From Torreya grandis (taxonomy: Eukaryota; Streptophyta; Pinopsida; Cupressales; Taxaceae), in the NCBI GenBank assembly GCA_037957365.1, contig JARHVA010000157.1, positions 4,598,001 to 4,662,000 on the forward strand: a stretch of 64,000 nt of DNA. The letters are read 5' to 3'. The position numbers and the translations under genes are program-made. Shown one piece after another: positions 10,751-22,788 of the stretch (positions are counted from its first letter, which is position 1; the number at the start of each line of letters is the position of its first letter). The notes under the pieces were generated by a model, which saw only the letters and a program-made list of their open reading frames with translations, made no database searches and had not been told where the DNA came from.

Positions 10751-11460
10751 TTTTTCAGCCAATGAACTTGTAGAGAGGCTAACTATTTCAGATCTAAAAG
10801 ATATCTTCTATCAGACACTTCTAGTTAAGTTCTAGTTTGGCTAGACCATTGGGATTTGATCGTGCAAGAAATCTTGAGCCAATCATATGCTATAAATATG
10901 GGTTCAAATTATAGGTTAAAAAAAAGGAGAGAGGGGAGGGAGAGAATTTTTTGCATATAGATTGTTATCAGAGATTTACAAGAAATTTTTGAGACTTTCT
11001 TGCTATGGCCAGTAATATCATTTGCCTTTGTTCTATTTTATTAATTCAGAAAGTTTGTATAATTGTGCATGTATCAGTGCCTTTTATGTGACTGGAAAAT
11101 TAATAAGAAGACTGAGTTCTGTGCCTTTGCTGATATTTTTTGTGTTATTGCAAAATCGTCTAAGTTGTGAGCCTTTGATTCTATTTGTTTCCATCTTTTA
11201 CATTGATCATGCATTATTTGCTCTTTAATGTAATTGAATCCTAAAGATAGCTTCACTGTGCTTAGTATTAAGGAACGAATCATACTTAGGCACATCGCCA
11301 TAGTTAAATTTTCTTTCATTGCATTAGTGATTTCATTTAATTTTTATCCCTTTTTTCCCACAATACATTTGAGATAAAGAAGATCCAACTTCTATAAAAT
11401 CTAGAGGTCGTTTTAGGTCACAAGTCCCACATTCTTGAAACTTCCCATGTTGGTGTTGAA

Positions 11461-11900
11461 AACAACGCAATTTTAAGCATCAACAGTAGCCATGGATCAA
11501 ATGTGTTAAAAAAAATGTCAAATTTATACCATATCAAGTACCCTATGTAAGATATAATAGTGGATAAAGATATGTGTAAGTACATATGTAATCTCAAACA
11601 ATGTATAATGATTATCGAATCATATAACTTATGTGTATCAAGATCAAAGAAAAGAATGCCACTAATGTCTATATGACATGAGTAGAGGGAAAACCCAACA
11701 TCTGAAATAAGAATATATAATGTATTTGTGTATGCCTATATCACACTTAAGTATAAGTGTGACACCTATGTGTATGTAGGAGTAATCGAGTATGCAATCC
11801 ATCAACATGGAACTAACACATAGATGCCAAGGAGCCAATAAAACATATAAGTTTTGAGAGTTTGTTTTGGAATTTTGAATGTTTTTGATTTTTTTATGGT
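11461..11900. other. Non-coding A+T-rich stretch
   Basis: I see no coding frame, RNA gene or repeat structure here beyond a TTGGTGTTG sequence near 11451. That sequence weakly resembles the TGG-initial primer-binding sites of other elements in the window. Confidence 0.3.
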
Positions 11901-12700
11901 ATTTTTAAGAGGAAATATCATCCTATGATGCCATCTAATGGATGGTCATATATGTCTCCCCATAGATAAGTTGGTGTAATACCCCATTTATGCTATTGAG
12001 GAAAATGTATAGGTGTAATATTGGACACTATGGTATCAATGGTGCTCTACATATGTAAAATAAGACTCTGTGGTCATGAAACAATAGTAAGAGTAACAGG
12101 AGTAGGGGTTATTGGAACCCATCATTGAATTCTCTATAGTTTATTTGGCATAGTAGTAATATGTACATTTAGAGGTTCTATAGATATTTGATCATGGTGT
12201 GTAGTAGAAGATGGGGATTCAATAGAATCCATTGTATGTCTTTGATGTAATTCTATGATAGATGTATCAATATTAGCTATAGGGAACAAAGGTTTAAACA
12301 CATAATCTATATACCCACTAGATGTATTTGGTTGTTTATGTGTTAAAGGGGAGGGATGTTTCCACTATAATTTTATAATTTTTTTCTTCGAATATAGTTT
12401 CTAAGATCTCATCAAGATATTCAGGGTTTTTTTGAATGTGCTCAAAACATAATGAAATTGCATGCACTTGATCATGGTCCATTTTCTCATTTTAAATTTG
12501 TTCATGGTTTTCATTATCATAGTCTTCTTCTATGATAACCCTATCAACATTTTTTTCATTTTCAACATGGGTATCATCATGATCCAAGCTATGATATCCC
12601 TCATTGGTTTGAGACATCTTATATGGTTGGAGGGGAAGATTTATACATTCAATAGGCACACCACCAAATCTAGGGCTATGCCTAGGTTGCATGTAAAATA
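11900..12700 (-). pseudogene. Degraded minus-strand coding segment of unknown family
   Basis: On the minus strand 12692-12492 is open, beginning MQPRHSPRFGGVPIECINLP. It goes on as an acidic, hydrophilic segment rich in Asp, Glu, Asn and His. After a stop and a frame change, another readable stretch runs to about 11920, with PIHFPQ and TPTYLWGDIYD segments and only a few stops. The composition differs from the A+T-rich random frames nearby, so an old coding origin is likely. I do not recognise the family. Candidates are a host gene fragment or a non-conserved part of a transposon. Confidence 0.35.
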
Positions 12701-15208
12701 CTAAAAGTAGGAAATTAAAAAGTACAACAATCTAAAACTCTAAGAATAAATTTTTTTACATTCACACGAATTGGGTTCATTGAATATTTAACCTTAAAAT
12801 AAAATTTAAAGTTGATTAGAGTTAGACTTATATTATAATTAAATTGGTATATAGACATGAAATGGAACAAGGTTGATAATCAGATTTACACTAGGCCAAT
12901 TAGATGCTAAATTATGATATAAACATACATTGAATTTATTATGTTGAGATAATCTAAATATGGAAATTAAAAATATAGTATATATAAAAATTATAAATAA
13001 GTGACATACTTTGCTTGTTCTGATGATAATGTAATTCTAAATCTAGAATAGGTAAAAATTATGTTGGAAGGAGATTCTAGGACTATTGTCAGATTTTGGC
13101 TTTGATGCTTTTGGCTTTCTAGATAATAAAATTATTATGGGATAATTATGTTGACACTAATATCTAGGTTTAATTCTAGTGTCCTACATGAAATATGTAC
13201 TAAAATAGGATACAACCACCTAGATTATTTTTGGTTTTGTTTCACCTTCGCTCTAATGTATTTAGATCTAGGTCATGGATTGTTTCTCCTTATGGAATGG
13301 AAAAAAAATTAGTTTTCCATCTTCATAGTGACCTTGGGTAAAAATGGGTTAGTGGGCACATGGTGTCAAGCTAAACCCCAAGGCCTCACTATTAGATCTC
13401 ATTGCCTACATAGATATTACTCTAAAATGGGGCCTTAAACTCATGTAGTTCTCCCTTACATGTTGGCTTGTGTGTGAATCATACAATTTGTGTAAAGTAC
13501 AATAGTGACCTAACTTGTAGCTTGTAAAATCAGGATCTTAGGCTACTATTTTAGTAATTTAGACCTATAGATGTATTATCCCTATGAATAGTATGGAAAT
13601 AAGGAAGCTTTTATCAATTTTATTCTTGATACAACACTTTTGATAAGTTGCCTTGGTCTTTTTGGTCTTTTTCTAGGTGAGGAATAAATGAGAGCTGATC
13701 TTGTATTTATATCAATCACTTTGGAGTAATAAAATTATATTAAATCCAACCATTAGGATACGTTTCATTTTTAAATTGAATGACTTTAGGTTACTAGACA
13801 CTTATGTTAGGATATGACAATAGGTTGATGTTACTATCTGTCCTAAACATTAGTGTCTAAGGAGCAAAAAAGTAGGTACAAATTCAAAGCTTGAAAAGAT
13901 GGAAGATAAGTACATATTAAACATTCTGGGAAAGATATAAACTTTGGTCATCAACATAAGACTAGTCAGACTAAGAGATATAGGCCAAGGGGAACAAAGA
14001 TAAAACAAATGCAAGACTTGAAAAAGTGGGAAAGGTGAATAACTAAGAGGAAAAACCAAGGTATGAGTTTTCCAAGTGTAAAAGACTGAGGTGCTATATC
14101 ATCATAACTTATCATCTACAAGTGATTATTATGAATATATTATGTGAATGAATTCAAAACTAAAGTTGACTGTGTTAGATCACCCCTAATATTTTTTATT
14201 TGATTTATATACCTCTTGATGAATCCTCTATATAAATTAATATCTAGATCATAAAAAAATGGCACATTGGGTGACAAATCATGTTGGCTAACTTGCACTA
14301 TAAAATTATTTTTTTTCACTTAATTGAATGACCTTTAAGATCAACATTATTTATTGTGACTCTTGATTACTTTATATGCACTTCTAGACTTGCAACAAAT
14401 AACACCCAAATTAACTTCAACATTATTAGTCATAGAAGGTGGTATTATAACCAAATTTTTAACTCAAAGTTATTTAAATTCCTCCTAGATATTTTTAACT
14501 TGAATTTGGGTGAACTTGTTTCATGATTGTATAATAAAATCTTACACAATAAGATCAGAGAAACTCTTCCTTTTATTTGAATCCAAAAATAAATCCTCAT
14601 CCATTTTAAATATAAATGGTTTCCCTCTTTCTTCACATTTCATGCAGTTACTTATTTGCACTTCCCTAATTTATTTTCATGTCTATTTTATCACAGTCTC
14701 CCATGTGATCACCTTGCCAACATTTTCAAGCTTGAGAGATTTTATCTCCAGCCTCTATGTCCAAGTGGTGCTTGAGTCACTAATTTATAAGAGCCTCTTG
14801 GGAATAATTTAGAGATGTCAATATTGGGAAAGGTGAACCATAGTGTAGACTTCACTTGGGAATCAGGTGTAATACGACCAAATTACATATGAGTAACAAA
14901 AATGGAGGGTATGACAACATCAAATGCACTATAGGAATCATCTTCACTATTATCTTCCTCATCTTATGCATTATCAATGGAGGACACACTTTTTATTGGT
15001 GAAGTGTTATTTAGAATTGAAGTGATAGTTGGTATGGGAAAAGTGATGACACTTACAATTAGTGGAGTGTTGATGGAGATGGAAGGTGTAATTAGAAATC
15101 ATTTGCCCTAAATGAACAATTGTAGGTGGGGGGGGGATATTTAAAATGGGCATGAAAACAACAACAATAAATAAACACACTAGAATCTAAAACAATTTGT
15201 GATTTTTT
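12701..15208. other. Long non-coding A+T-rich stretch
   Basis: Short open frames on both strands here have biased, low-complexity translations and no recognisable motif. A run of nine or so G lies near 15127. Nothing else can be supported. Confidence 0.4.
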
Positions 15209-15741
15209 TGTTGTAGATAGTTAGATTGTACACCATTTTAATTTTATCTAGGGTTATATATTTTAGCTTAAGTTTCTATTTTCCTATTTTAGCTATTATA
15301 AAATTAACAAAATTTACCTTTTAATAGACCAATAGGAATGAAACATTAATTTATCCAACATTATTTCCCCCGTCATCATCCAATAATAAAAGGGGGCTTA
15401 GGCATTAGAAATCCCGTATATAATTCCTCTTCTATGTGAGGTTTTCATAGGAGAAAAAAAGAGAAGCTTACAAAGAGTCTAAGAGACCCATTCTCCAACT
15501 TGTGAAAGTAAGAGATGATATTATTGGAGCATGACACCTCAAATCCTTTTTTGTTTCCATTATAGGAGTTTGTTTTAATGTTTTTCATTTAATTTAATAT
15601 AGGCTTGTTTCTTGCATATTTTATTTTTCACTCATTATAGACATTTTAATGTTGTTGAATCTTGTTCTAGGCTTTGTTTCTAAATAGGAACTGTTATCTT
15701 GATGTTTCCCACATCCTCCTAAAGTTTCAAAACCTCTCACA
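15209..15741 (+). repeat. Orphan copia-type LTR
   Basis: The stretch ends in CA at 15740-15741, directly before a primer-binding site. It contains a TATA box (TATATAA, 15417-15423) and ends with a short stretch typical of copia leaders. The left edge at a TG near 15209 is a guess. I found no second copy in the window and no gag or pol after it, so it is a leftover of a truncated element or a partly deleted one. Confidence 0.5.
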
Positions 15742-15753
15742 TGGTATCAAAGC
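15742..15753 (+). other. Primer-binding site (initiator tRNA-Met type)
   Basis: TGGTATCAAAGC differs by one base from the TGGTATCAGAGC complement of the plant initiator tRNA-Met 3' end, the standard primer of Ty1/copia elements (established knowledge). It directly follows the CA end of the LTR. Confidence 0.75.
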
Positions 15754-17632
15754 CTACATTTTTTTGAAAGATTATAGTTTTTTTTTTAAGATAAGAATTG
15801 ATTTCTTGGTTTAAACCTTATTCACCTTCGATTTATTTTGTAAAAATATCATCTTTTATTCAAAGCATGAGTTTAGAGGTCTCGTTCTTCTGCAAGGGGA
15901 TATATTATTTTGGAGGTTTATATTTTTTAGTTTATCTCAAGATATATATGATAGGTTTCTAAGAACATTTTGATTTATCATTTTTAGGGCCTAAACATGA
16001 GTTTTTAGAGGATTTTTAATTTTATTTCAAAATTTTGGGCATTATATATATATATATAATAGTAAAAGAGTCTATATTTTATGGAAATACAAAAACAATT
16101 TTTTTTTCAAAAAACTTAGTTTTTTTAATTCATAAATTAATTTTGGTAGTTATTTAAAGTTTCAAGGCCTATAGGGGATTGAGAGGGAGAGGGTGTCCTT
16201 AAATTATTTCTAAAATTTTAATAATTTTTTTCTAGTTGTAGGTCATCCCATCTATTTTTGAATTTTTTCTACCATGCAAAAACATTGGCAAAAATGTAGT
16301 CATTTTATGCTCCTATTATGAATTTTTAAAGGTTTTGGGATATGTGGTTGCCTTACCATACCTCCCACATACATACCACATAGCCAAAACCATCACCCCA
16401 TCCTTATTACATTTTCACCTTACATATAATAGTGTTCCCTTGGTTGCAATGATCCTCTCTTGTTGTTTAGCAAGTCTCTTCATCCTCTATGTCACTCCTT
16501 GTAGGTTTATTCCCAACACAACACCAGATTGTTGATCCATAACACCAACTCAACACTACTCAACCTAAATCTCTACTTAGTCACTGATTAGTGGCTAATA
16601 GCCTTCTAAGGTATTTGGAGTAAGTTTTGGTCTCCCCTTTGGCCTTTTGTCCCCTTGATATTTTTTGCTTCTAAAGGCCCTAGAAGACCCCATATTTTTA
16701 TGGGTTTAAATTTTGAGTGTAAGATATTGGAGTGTTGGTATGGCATGGCAAGTGGTCACACCCCCAAAAAAATATGTTTTTTTCACTAGTAGTCCTCATG
16801 TGTCACTTTTCAAGATGTTTTATTTGAAAAATCATATTTTGCTATCCATGTAACAAAATTGGATGTAGATTTTTAGAGGTTGCATATTTTTCATAAAGAT
16901 TATAGATTTTTAGTTTTATGCATACCATATTGTTTGGAATATTATTTTTATTTATGAGAACCATTAAAAAAATTCCAACATGTTTCTTTGACAAGTGATA
17001 ACTTGAACTCTGTAGCTCAAAAAATTATGAAATTTTTAACCCCTACTATTTTTTTGAGTTCATTTCAAAAATGTAATCAAATATAATTCAATATTCCCCA
17101 TTTTCACTTATTTATATTAGAGAGAAAAAAATATTGTCTATTTTTGTAGGTACCTAATTTTGGTACAAGAACCTTTTCTGTAAGATTTTTTAATGTATTT
17201 TAGGACACTTGGTCTAATTATGTGTATTTGGATATTTTCATACACATTAGACTATATCTAGTATTTTTTCATCTAAATATCCTCATATTCACCTATCATT
17301 AGCTTTTGGATCCCAGTCATCCACTTTATAATTATCCTCATCTCCTATCTATTCCATCCCCTATCTTTTGTGGGTCCAACTTGGCATTATTTCCCATGCC
17401 TTTGATTTATTTTATCATATTATTACATGGTCAACCATTTAACCTCTTGTCTTAGAGATTCCTATGCATATGAGTTCATCCCTATCCATTTACTAAGTTT
17501 TAAGTGAACATCAAATCCTCTTAATTTATTGGGTTACATAATCTTCATATTTATTGTAAAACTTATCAAGGAACTTGCACATTGAACCAACATTGACTCT
17601 TCATAATCTTCAAGATTTGTGCCTTCATCATT
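15754..17632. other. Non-coding stretch after the orphan LTR
   Basis: No gag-like frame is visible, although this is where the leader and gag of the orphan copia element should be. At 17143 a TGTAGGTACC sequence followed by TAATTTTGG resembles a sequence at 24251 beyond the copia element. The two may be LTR starts of one older element, but the match fades within about 30 bases. A short (TA)n lies at 16038-16058. Confidence 0.35.
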
Positions 17633-18142
17633 TTTTAAAATAATTTAATTTTATTGATATATATCATGATATTAATATAATAAGTTAATATAACTTACGT
17701 AGGTAAATTAATAATAACATATTTTATTATTTAACACTATTTGGGGGTTAATACTTTCTTAAATGGATACTAAAATATATATTTATGAAGTTTAACCTTG
17801 TAAATTATGTGGGAGGTTGAACCCATTGGTTAAAATGGTTCACTCCATTTATATATAATTTACATGGTAAAATCAATCATTATAATACATTCCAATACAA
17901 TTCAATATTTGAATATTATTTAGGCAATGTGAAAGGGTTTTATGAATGAGTGTTTTTGAGAAGAAGTGAGAAGGAGAGAGATTGTATTGGGTTAAATTAT
18001 TTCTCAATAACTGAATAATTATTTGTTAGTTTTTAACCTCCATGTGAGGTTTTCTCATGTACATCCTATGTTGAGTACTTGTGTTCTTTGCTACTATATT
18101 TCATGTCTAGATCCTATACCTATATATATTTATGTTTTTACA
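17633..18142 (+). repeat. 5' LTR of the copia element
   Basis: It aligns along its length with 23639-24117. Landmarks in the same order include AATTTAAT, ATATATCAT, ACTTACGTAGGTAAA, TTTATTATTTAA, AATCAATCATT, a GAGAAGGAGAGAGATTGTAT block and a GTGAGGTTTT block near the end. It ends TACA before the primer-binding site. The first bases have mutated from TG to TT, judged from the other LTR. The 102-codon open frame at 18023-18331 lies across the LTR edge and is not a gene. Confidence 0.88.
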
Positions 18143-18154
18143 TGGCATCAAAGC
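18143..18154 (+). other. Primer-binding site of the copia element
   Basis: TGGCATCAAAGC lies immediately after the LTR end. It has two changes from the initiator tRNA-Met complement TGGTATCAGAGC. Confidence 0.8.
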
Positions 18155-19440
18155 ATTGTTGATGTGTTTTGGTTGGAAATACCTCTCTTTGATATTCATT
18201 ACCTTGCTATATTTTGTATTCAACCCATGGATCATTTTAGACCCCCTATGCAAATTCTATCTAGCTTTAGAGCATGTACTATGACCCATGGATGGTGTGG
18301 TAAGTTACATATCATCCAATTCAAGTTATAAATATAATAATTACCTAATAATAAAACACCTTATGTGTTGTGGTTGTATAGCCTTGTTACGACTTGTGTG
18401 GGTTGAAAAACTAGTTAAATTCATTTCAATGTTTCTACAACCTATAACTCTATTTTAAGTGGTGGATCTTCACTATTATACTTGTATAAACATCCCTATA
18501 GATTTTATGGAGCATCAAACTCACCTTCTGGAAAAATATCTTCCTTTTGGAACATGTCTATATGGTTTGGGTTATATTCATACCTCTTTCAATTCCTATT
18601 TTAGCCTCCTAAAGACTCCTTACTACACAAATAAATAGGTTGTTTTCCTAGATGGCATTATAAGGTAAGTTAATAGTTAAAATACTTTATTTATTAAATA
18701 TTTTTTAATACACAAAATAATTTCATACAAACTAAATGGTAGGCCCCACTTTCCAACTTGATTTTTAGCCAAAATTTAAAAATCTAGTAATTGAATTTCA
18801 CATACACATTAATTATATTTATTTTATTTAAAGACAATTGGAAAAAAGTTTTTTTAATAACATATCATGTATTCATTACATTCATAAAGTGTTGAAGGGG
18901 AGTTGGTAGTTGTAGTTTTGTAAAACACTTGTAAAAAATAGGTACAAGGTTCAAAACACACTAAAACTATATTTTTGGTCAATTTTTTTTGAATAAAATA
19001 ATTAATTAAAACTTTATTTTAATATTTTTATCTTGTAAATTTTTTTGTGTGATTCTTGTGACACTTGTGACTTTTGCAATTGTTGAGATTTTTCATGACT
19101 TTTGTAATTATTTTGCATATATTAATTGATTTTTTTAAACACTAAAACATTTGATTTATTACAAAAATAAAGTTTATAATCACAATAAAAGTTCATTTAA
19201 AACCCTTTTTAGTATTTTTTAAATATAAAACAAAAACTAAAAATTGTCAAATTTTGAAGGGAAGTTATGGATTTTCTAAATTATATGCTATCTAAGTCAT
19301 AAATGTTGAATAGATAAAATTATAACATTTGAAAAATCTATATTAAAATCAAGTTTATGGCTTAGAAACTTTGGAACATATTTGTCAGAATTGAAAAGCC
19401 CTAATTAGGGAGACATCTCATGACTGAACTTACTAATGTG
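18155..19440 (+). other. Long copia leader without clear coding
   Basis: About 1.3 kb separate the primer-binding site from the first gag-like residues, which is long for copia. The stretch is A+T-rich and I see no domain. It may hold a secondary insertion or an expanded leader. Confidence 0.4.
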
Positions 19441-19449
19441 TTTCAATAG

Positions 19450-20070
19450 AAATCATGAGAAACCATGTCGATCATTTTGAGGAGTATAAATGATGAATTT
19501 ATACCCTATATCAGAAATCAAGAGTTTACCATTGATGCTTGGAAACTCATTTAATCTATGCACAAGGTAACTCGTCTCTAAAAAATCATTAAACTTATAA
19601 TTGAATTGCTTACTACTCTCAAGAAAGGTGACAAAAAAGTAGTTAATTTTCTTTAAAAAATTAAAAACATTAAATCCTAGTTAAATAGTTGTAATTGTAA
19701 TCTTATTCAAGATTAGTTTTTATAATTAATTATTCAATTGAACATTCAAAAAAAGTTTCATGATTTAATTTTTATTCTTAATTCTAAATACCAAATAGAA
19801 TAAGATATTCTTGACCTCACTACACTATCTACTCTTCTTATTCAAGAAGAACAAACAATGTCAAACTTTGATTATAAAGAAAATATAACTCATTCACTTC
19901 TCATGCTACATAATATTTTTTGAAAAAATTGGAAAATAGAAAACTAATTCTAAACCTAAATCTGACAATGGCAAAGATGGGAACAATAAATCTAGAAACA
20001 AGAATCATAAATTCAAATTTAATAGAAATTATAATGTGTGATAAATTTAGACATAAAAGGGAAGATTGTT
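19450..20070 (+). pseudogene. gag: Copia Gag with broken zinc knuckle
   Basis: A readable stretch starts near 19468 with an NDEFIPYIR and FTIDAWKLI sequence, followed by KKGDKKVVNFL and later by LTTLSTLLIQEEQTM. These match the order of a copia gag helical domain (a WxxL segment, then a segment ending in LLxEE). A zinc-knuckle remnant lies near 20036-20068: first Cys, His and last Cys remain, the second Cys is Phe, and one or two residues are missing. Stops and at least two frameshifts interrupt the gene. Confidence 0.7.
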
Positions 20071-20224
20071 ATAAAACAAGAACATAATTAATAATAAAAA
20101 CTATAAAAATAACAAAGGGAATAACAATTTTAATCAGAATCAACAAAAATATCAAAACTAGAATCAAAAAAATAATCAAGAACAAAAATATAATATTATT
20201 ACTCTTTATGTTACTTTGTTTGCT

Positions 20225-20440
20225 TCCAATGATAATGAATGGAATTCAGATAGTGGTGCACTGCATCACATGACATGTTTATAAAATATTACATCTGACA
20301 CTAAAAATATATCTGAAATGATTTATTTAAGTAATAATTCATTTTTAGAACCTAATAAATAAGGAAAATATAAATTGCATTCTTAAATGATGTTTTATAT
20401 GTTCCTAAACTTAAAAAAAAAATGTAATCCTATCCTTAAC
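20225..20440 (+). pseudogene. Copia aspartic protease
   Basis: The WNSDSGALHHMT segment at 20240-20276 is the copia protease active site, with the catalytic Asp at 20249-20251 intact. About 60 further codons continue with stops. It would process the single Gag-Pol polyprotein. Confidence 0.8.
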
Positions 20441-20544
20441 TTATAAATGATAATTTCATAGTAACTCTACTTAAGGATAAATAGTGTATTAATAATCAAT
20501 TTGGTTTTATGATTACTGAGGGTATTTAAAATAATGGATTATAT

Positions 20545-21400
20545 ATGTTATCTACTTCTTCTGCATGTTATCTTTCATCACAAAGTAGAAATAAATCTCA
20601 ATTACAACATAAAAGACCAGGTCATGTTGATTTTAGAATTTTATATAATATGTGTCGTCATGATATTGTGGTTGGTCTTCTTACTATTTTTTATCATCAT
20701 GAAATGTGTGAGGCTTACTTATGTGGTAATCATTTCAATAAATCCTTTCACAAAAATTATGATGCTAACTTATCTCATCCCTTAAAGCTTATTCATAGTG
20801 ATGTTAAAGGACCTCTAAAATTAATTTCTCTCAATGGTTCTTTATATGTTATTAATTTCATTGATGATTACTCTAAGATGATCTGGTCTTATTATAATAA
20901 TAAAATATCTAATGTGTTATCTAAATTTAAAGAATTTAAATTTTTAATTAAAAATTATTCTAACCTTTCTATTAAAAGACTAAGAACTGATAATGGAGGT
21001 GAATATGTTAATAAATAATTTGATTCATTTTACATTAGTTGTGGTATACAAATAAAGTTAACCCAAAGTAAAATGAAATTTCTAAAAGGAAAAAATGAAG
21101 CCATGAATATTATTATGAACATTATAAATAGAGTCCCTACTAAAGCTTTAAATCTTTCTACACCCTTAAAAATGTGTTATAATAAGAAACTAAGTGTTGA
21201 TTACTTTAGGATATTTGGTAGTCCTCTTTCCATCTTTATTCCTAAAGTATAAATAAATAAAATTGATCCTACCTCCTATTCTTTCATTTTCATAGGTTAT
21301 GGATGAAAAATTAAAGAATTATGATTTTATGATCCGTATAAATGAAAAATCATTAAAAATCAGAATGTCTAAATCCTTGAGAAATATTTCTATGAGCCTT
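20545..21400 (+). pseudogene. pol: Copia integrase
   Basis: The pre-integrase zinc region starts near 20590 with the HKRPGH segment; its CxxC pair is partly lost (EAYLCGNHF near 20710). The catalytic triad is intact and in one frame: Asp 20800-20802 (HSDVKGP), Asp 20989-20991 (RTDNGGEY) and Glu 21097-21099, giving exact D-x35-E spacing. A single TAA (21016-21018) lies between the last two. Conserved copia landmarks follow: a PTKAL motif near 21138 and an IFGSP motif near 21210. A FIGYG block near 21290 is followed by TGA. The part at 20545-21018 is open for 157 codons. Confidence 0.9.
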
Positions 21401-21649
21401 TTGTAGAACCCTTCAAATTAATTGTTTTGATAAACTCGAATCTTCTATTACTCCTTATGAAAATACATATTCCTTAGAGGAAGTTGAGCCAATTTTGGGT
21501 AACTTAAAGTCTGAGGGAGAACCTTCTCCACTTCATGTTTAAACTAAAATACCTAAATGGGTTGAATCCCCAATTCAATCATCTAACTTTGATAATCACA
21601 TTAAATTAACTAGGATTCAACACACCTATCATGCTTTGATGAATCTATA

Positions 21650-22560
21650 TGAATGTGAATTTCAATCTTTTTAGGAATCTATTCAAAAAGATAGATGAAA
21701 AGTTGTTATGCAAAGTGAATATAAAGCCCTAATTAATAACCTGAATTGCAATATTATCCCACCTCTACCTAAGATGTATATTGTTGGTTCTAGGTGGATT
21801 TACAAAATCAAATATAATTCAATTGGTAATATTGAGAAATTCAAATCTAGATTCTTTACTTTTGGTTTTACTAAAAAACCCAAGATTGACTATGTTAAAA
21901 CCTTTGTTCTTGTAGAAAAAATGAGTATTGTTAGATTGCTTATTTGCCTTGTAGCTCAAAATGATTGGATTATACACCAAATGGATGTCAAAAATGCCTT
22001 CATAAATGGTGATCTAAATTTTTTTTTACATGACTTAGCTTAAAAGATTCATTAAACTTAACAAATAACATTATGTTTCTAAGTTAAATATATCTCTTTA
22101 TAATTCAAAATAAGCTCTTCAAGCTTGATATTCTAAATTCACTAGTTATTTTAAAGAATTAGGTTTCTCTAACTATTATTCTAATAATGATCTCTTTATA
22201 ATAGTTTAAAATAGTTATTTCTATCTTAATTGTATTATATGTTGATGATATTGTTATTAATGGTGATCAAATTAGTTTAATTACTATATATACAGATAAT
22301 TTAAATCAATCTTTTGAAATAATTGATCTATGTATTTTTCATCACTTTTTATAAATATTTATATTTCAAGATAAAAATTTCATTGTTGTATCTCAATCTC
22401 AGTATGCACATAACCAACTTGTTAAGTTTAATATGCTTGATTACAAGTCTACATCTACCCCTATTCAAGTTGGTGTTAAGATTGATCCAAATCTAATTTG
22501 TGACAAAGCTAACCCCACTTTATATAGGTAGATATATGGAAGTTCAATTTATCTAACTAT
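21650..22560 (+). pseudogene. pol: Copia reverse transcriptase
   Basis: The open part 21708-22043 begins with the EYKALINN segment and has the copia RT signature SRWIYKIKYNSIGNIEKFKS, then DVKNAFINGDL. A poly-T run near 22020 (eight T) breaks the frame. The catalytic YVDD box is at 22238-22249 and is followed by a degraded thumb region and an YGSSIYLTITR segment near 22536 (the YRS-x-VGSL-x-YLT block of relatives). The YVDD box is intact, the gene is not. Confidence 0.9.
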
Positions 22561-22570
22561 TACTAGATTA

Positions 22571-22788
22571 GATATTCAATTTGATGTAGGTGTTCCTTCT
22601 AAATTCATGTAGGATCCATACTTTGATCATTGAGAAATAAAAAAATGGATAATTCAATATATCAAATGAACTACAAATTTTTGTTTATTTTATTATTTTA
22701 TTGATAATACTAATTTATATAATTATTTTGATTATATTCATGTTGGTCGATATTAAATTTGATGTAGGTGTTCCTTCTAGATTCATGT
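22571..22788 (+). repeat. 40-bp direct repeat pair, offset 178 bp, in the copia RT/RNase H region
   Basis: The 40 bp at 22571-22610 recur at 22749-22788 with about two mismatches. The first copy fits the expected reading of copia pol. The second replaces the part that should encode the conserved segment before YVFKFG (about 22780-22800). It looks like a copied patch, not an ancestral repeat. Confidence 0.85.

Larger units (their letters stand above)
1..11460 (+). mobile_element. Degraded Tat/Ogre-like Ty3/gypsy retrotransposon, 5' end outside window
   Basis: Gag, protease, RNase H, RT, a second RNase H and integrase follow each other on the plus strand, then a long extra 3' frame and an LTR-like region. 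The order RT, RNase H, integrase is that of Ty3/gypsy (known). Two RNase H domains plus an extra reading frame and no chromodomain point to the Tat lineage (inference). The 5' LTR and primer-binding site lie before base 1. Gag to protease stays in one frame with stops only, and frameshifts begin after about 1702. No part could make a full protein now. The right edge near 11460 is a guess from where recognisable LTR-like content ends. Confidence 0.8.
9950..11460 (+). repeat. LTR-like region of the Tat-like element (boundaries uncertain)
   Basis: The coding signal stops at about 9948 and a non-coding stretch of about 1.5 kb follows. It has promoter-like features: a CCAAT at 10879-10883, a TATA box (CTATAAATA) at 10890-10898 and a purine-rich run at 10918-10946. 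An upstream block holds repeated G-box-like motifs. Placed right after the last element frame, this is what a 3' LTR with U3 and R should look like (inference). The second LTR is outside the window, so the edges could not be confirmed by comparison. Confidence 0.5.

Noticed and set aside
12462..12704. Plus-strand 80-codon frame rich in Ile, Phe and Met
   Set aside because: It mirrors the minus-strand coding remnant, which has the more protein-like composition.
17604..17610. TAATCTT before the 5' LTR matching the bases after the 3' LTR (24118-24124) as a target-site duplication
   Set aside because: It lies about 25 bp outside the aligned LTR start, so the match is probably chance in A+T-rich DNA.
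18023..18331. A 102-codon frame over the end of the copia 5' LTR
   Set aside because: It runs across the LTR boundary and primer-binding site and has no recognisable domain.
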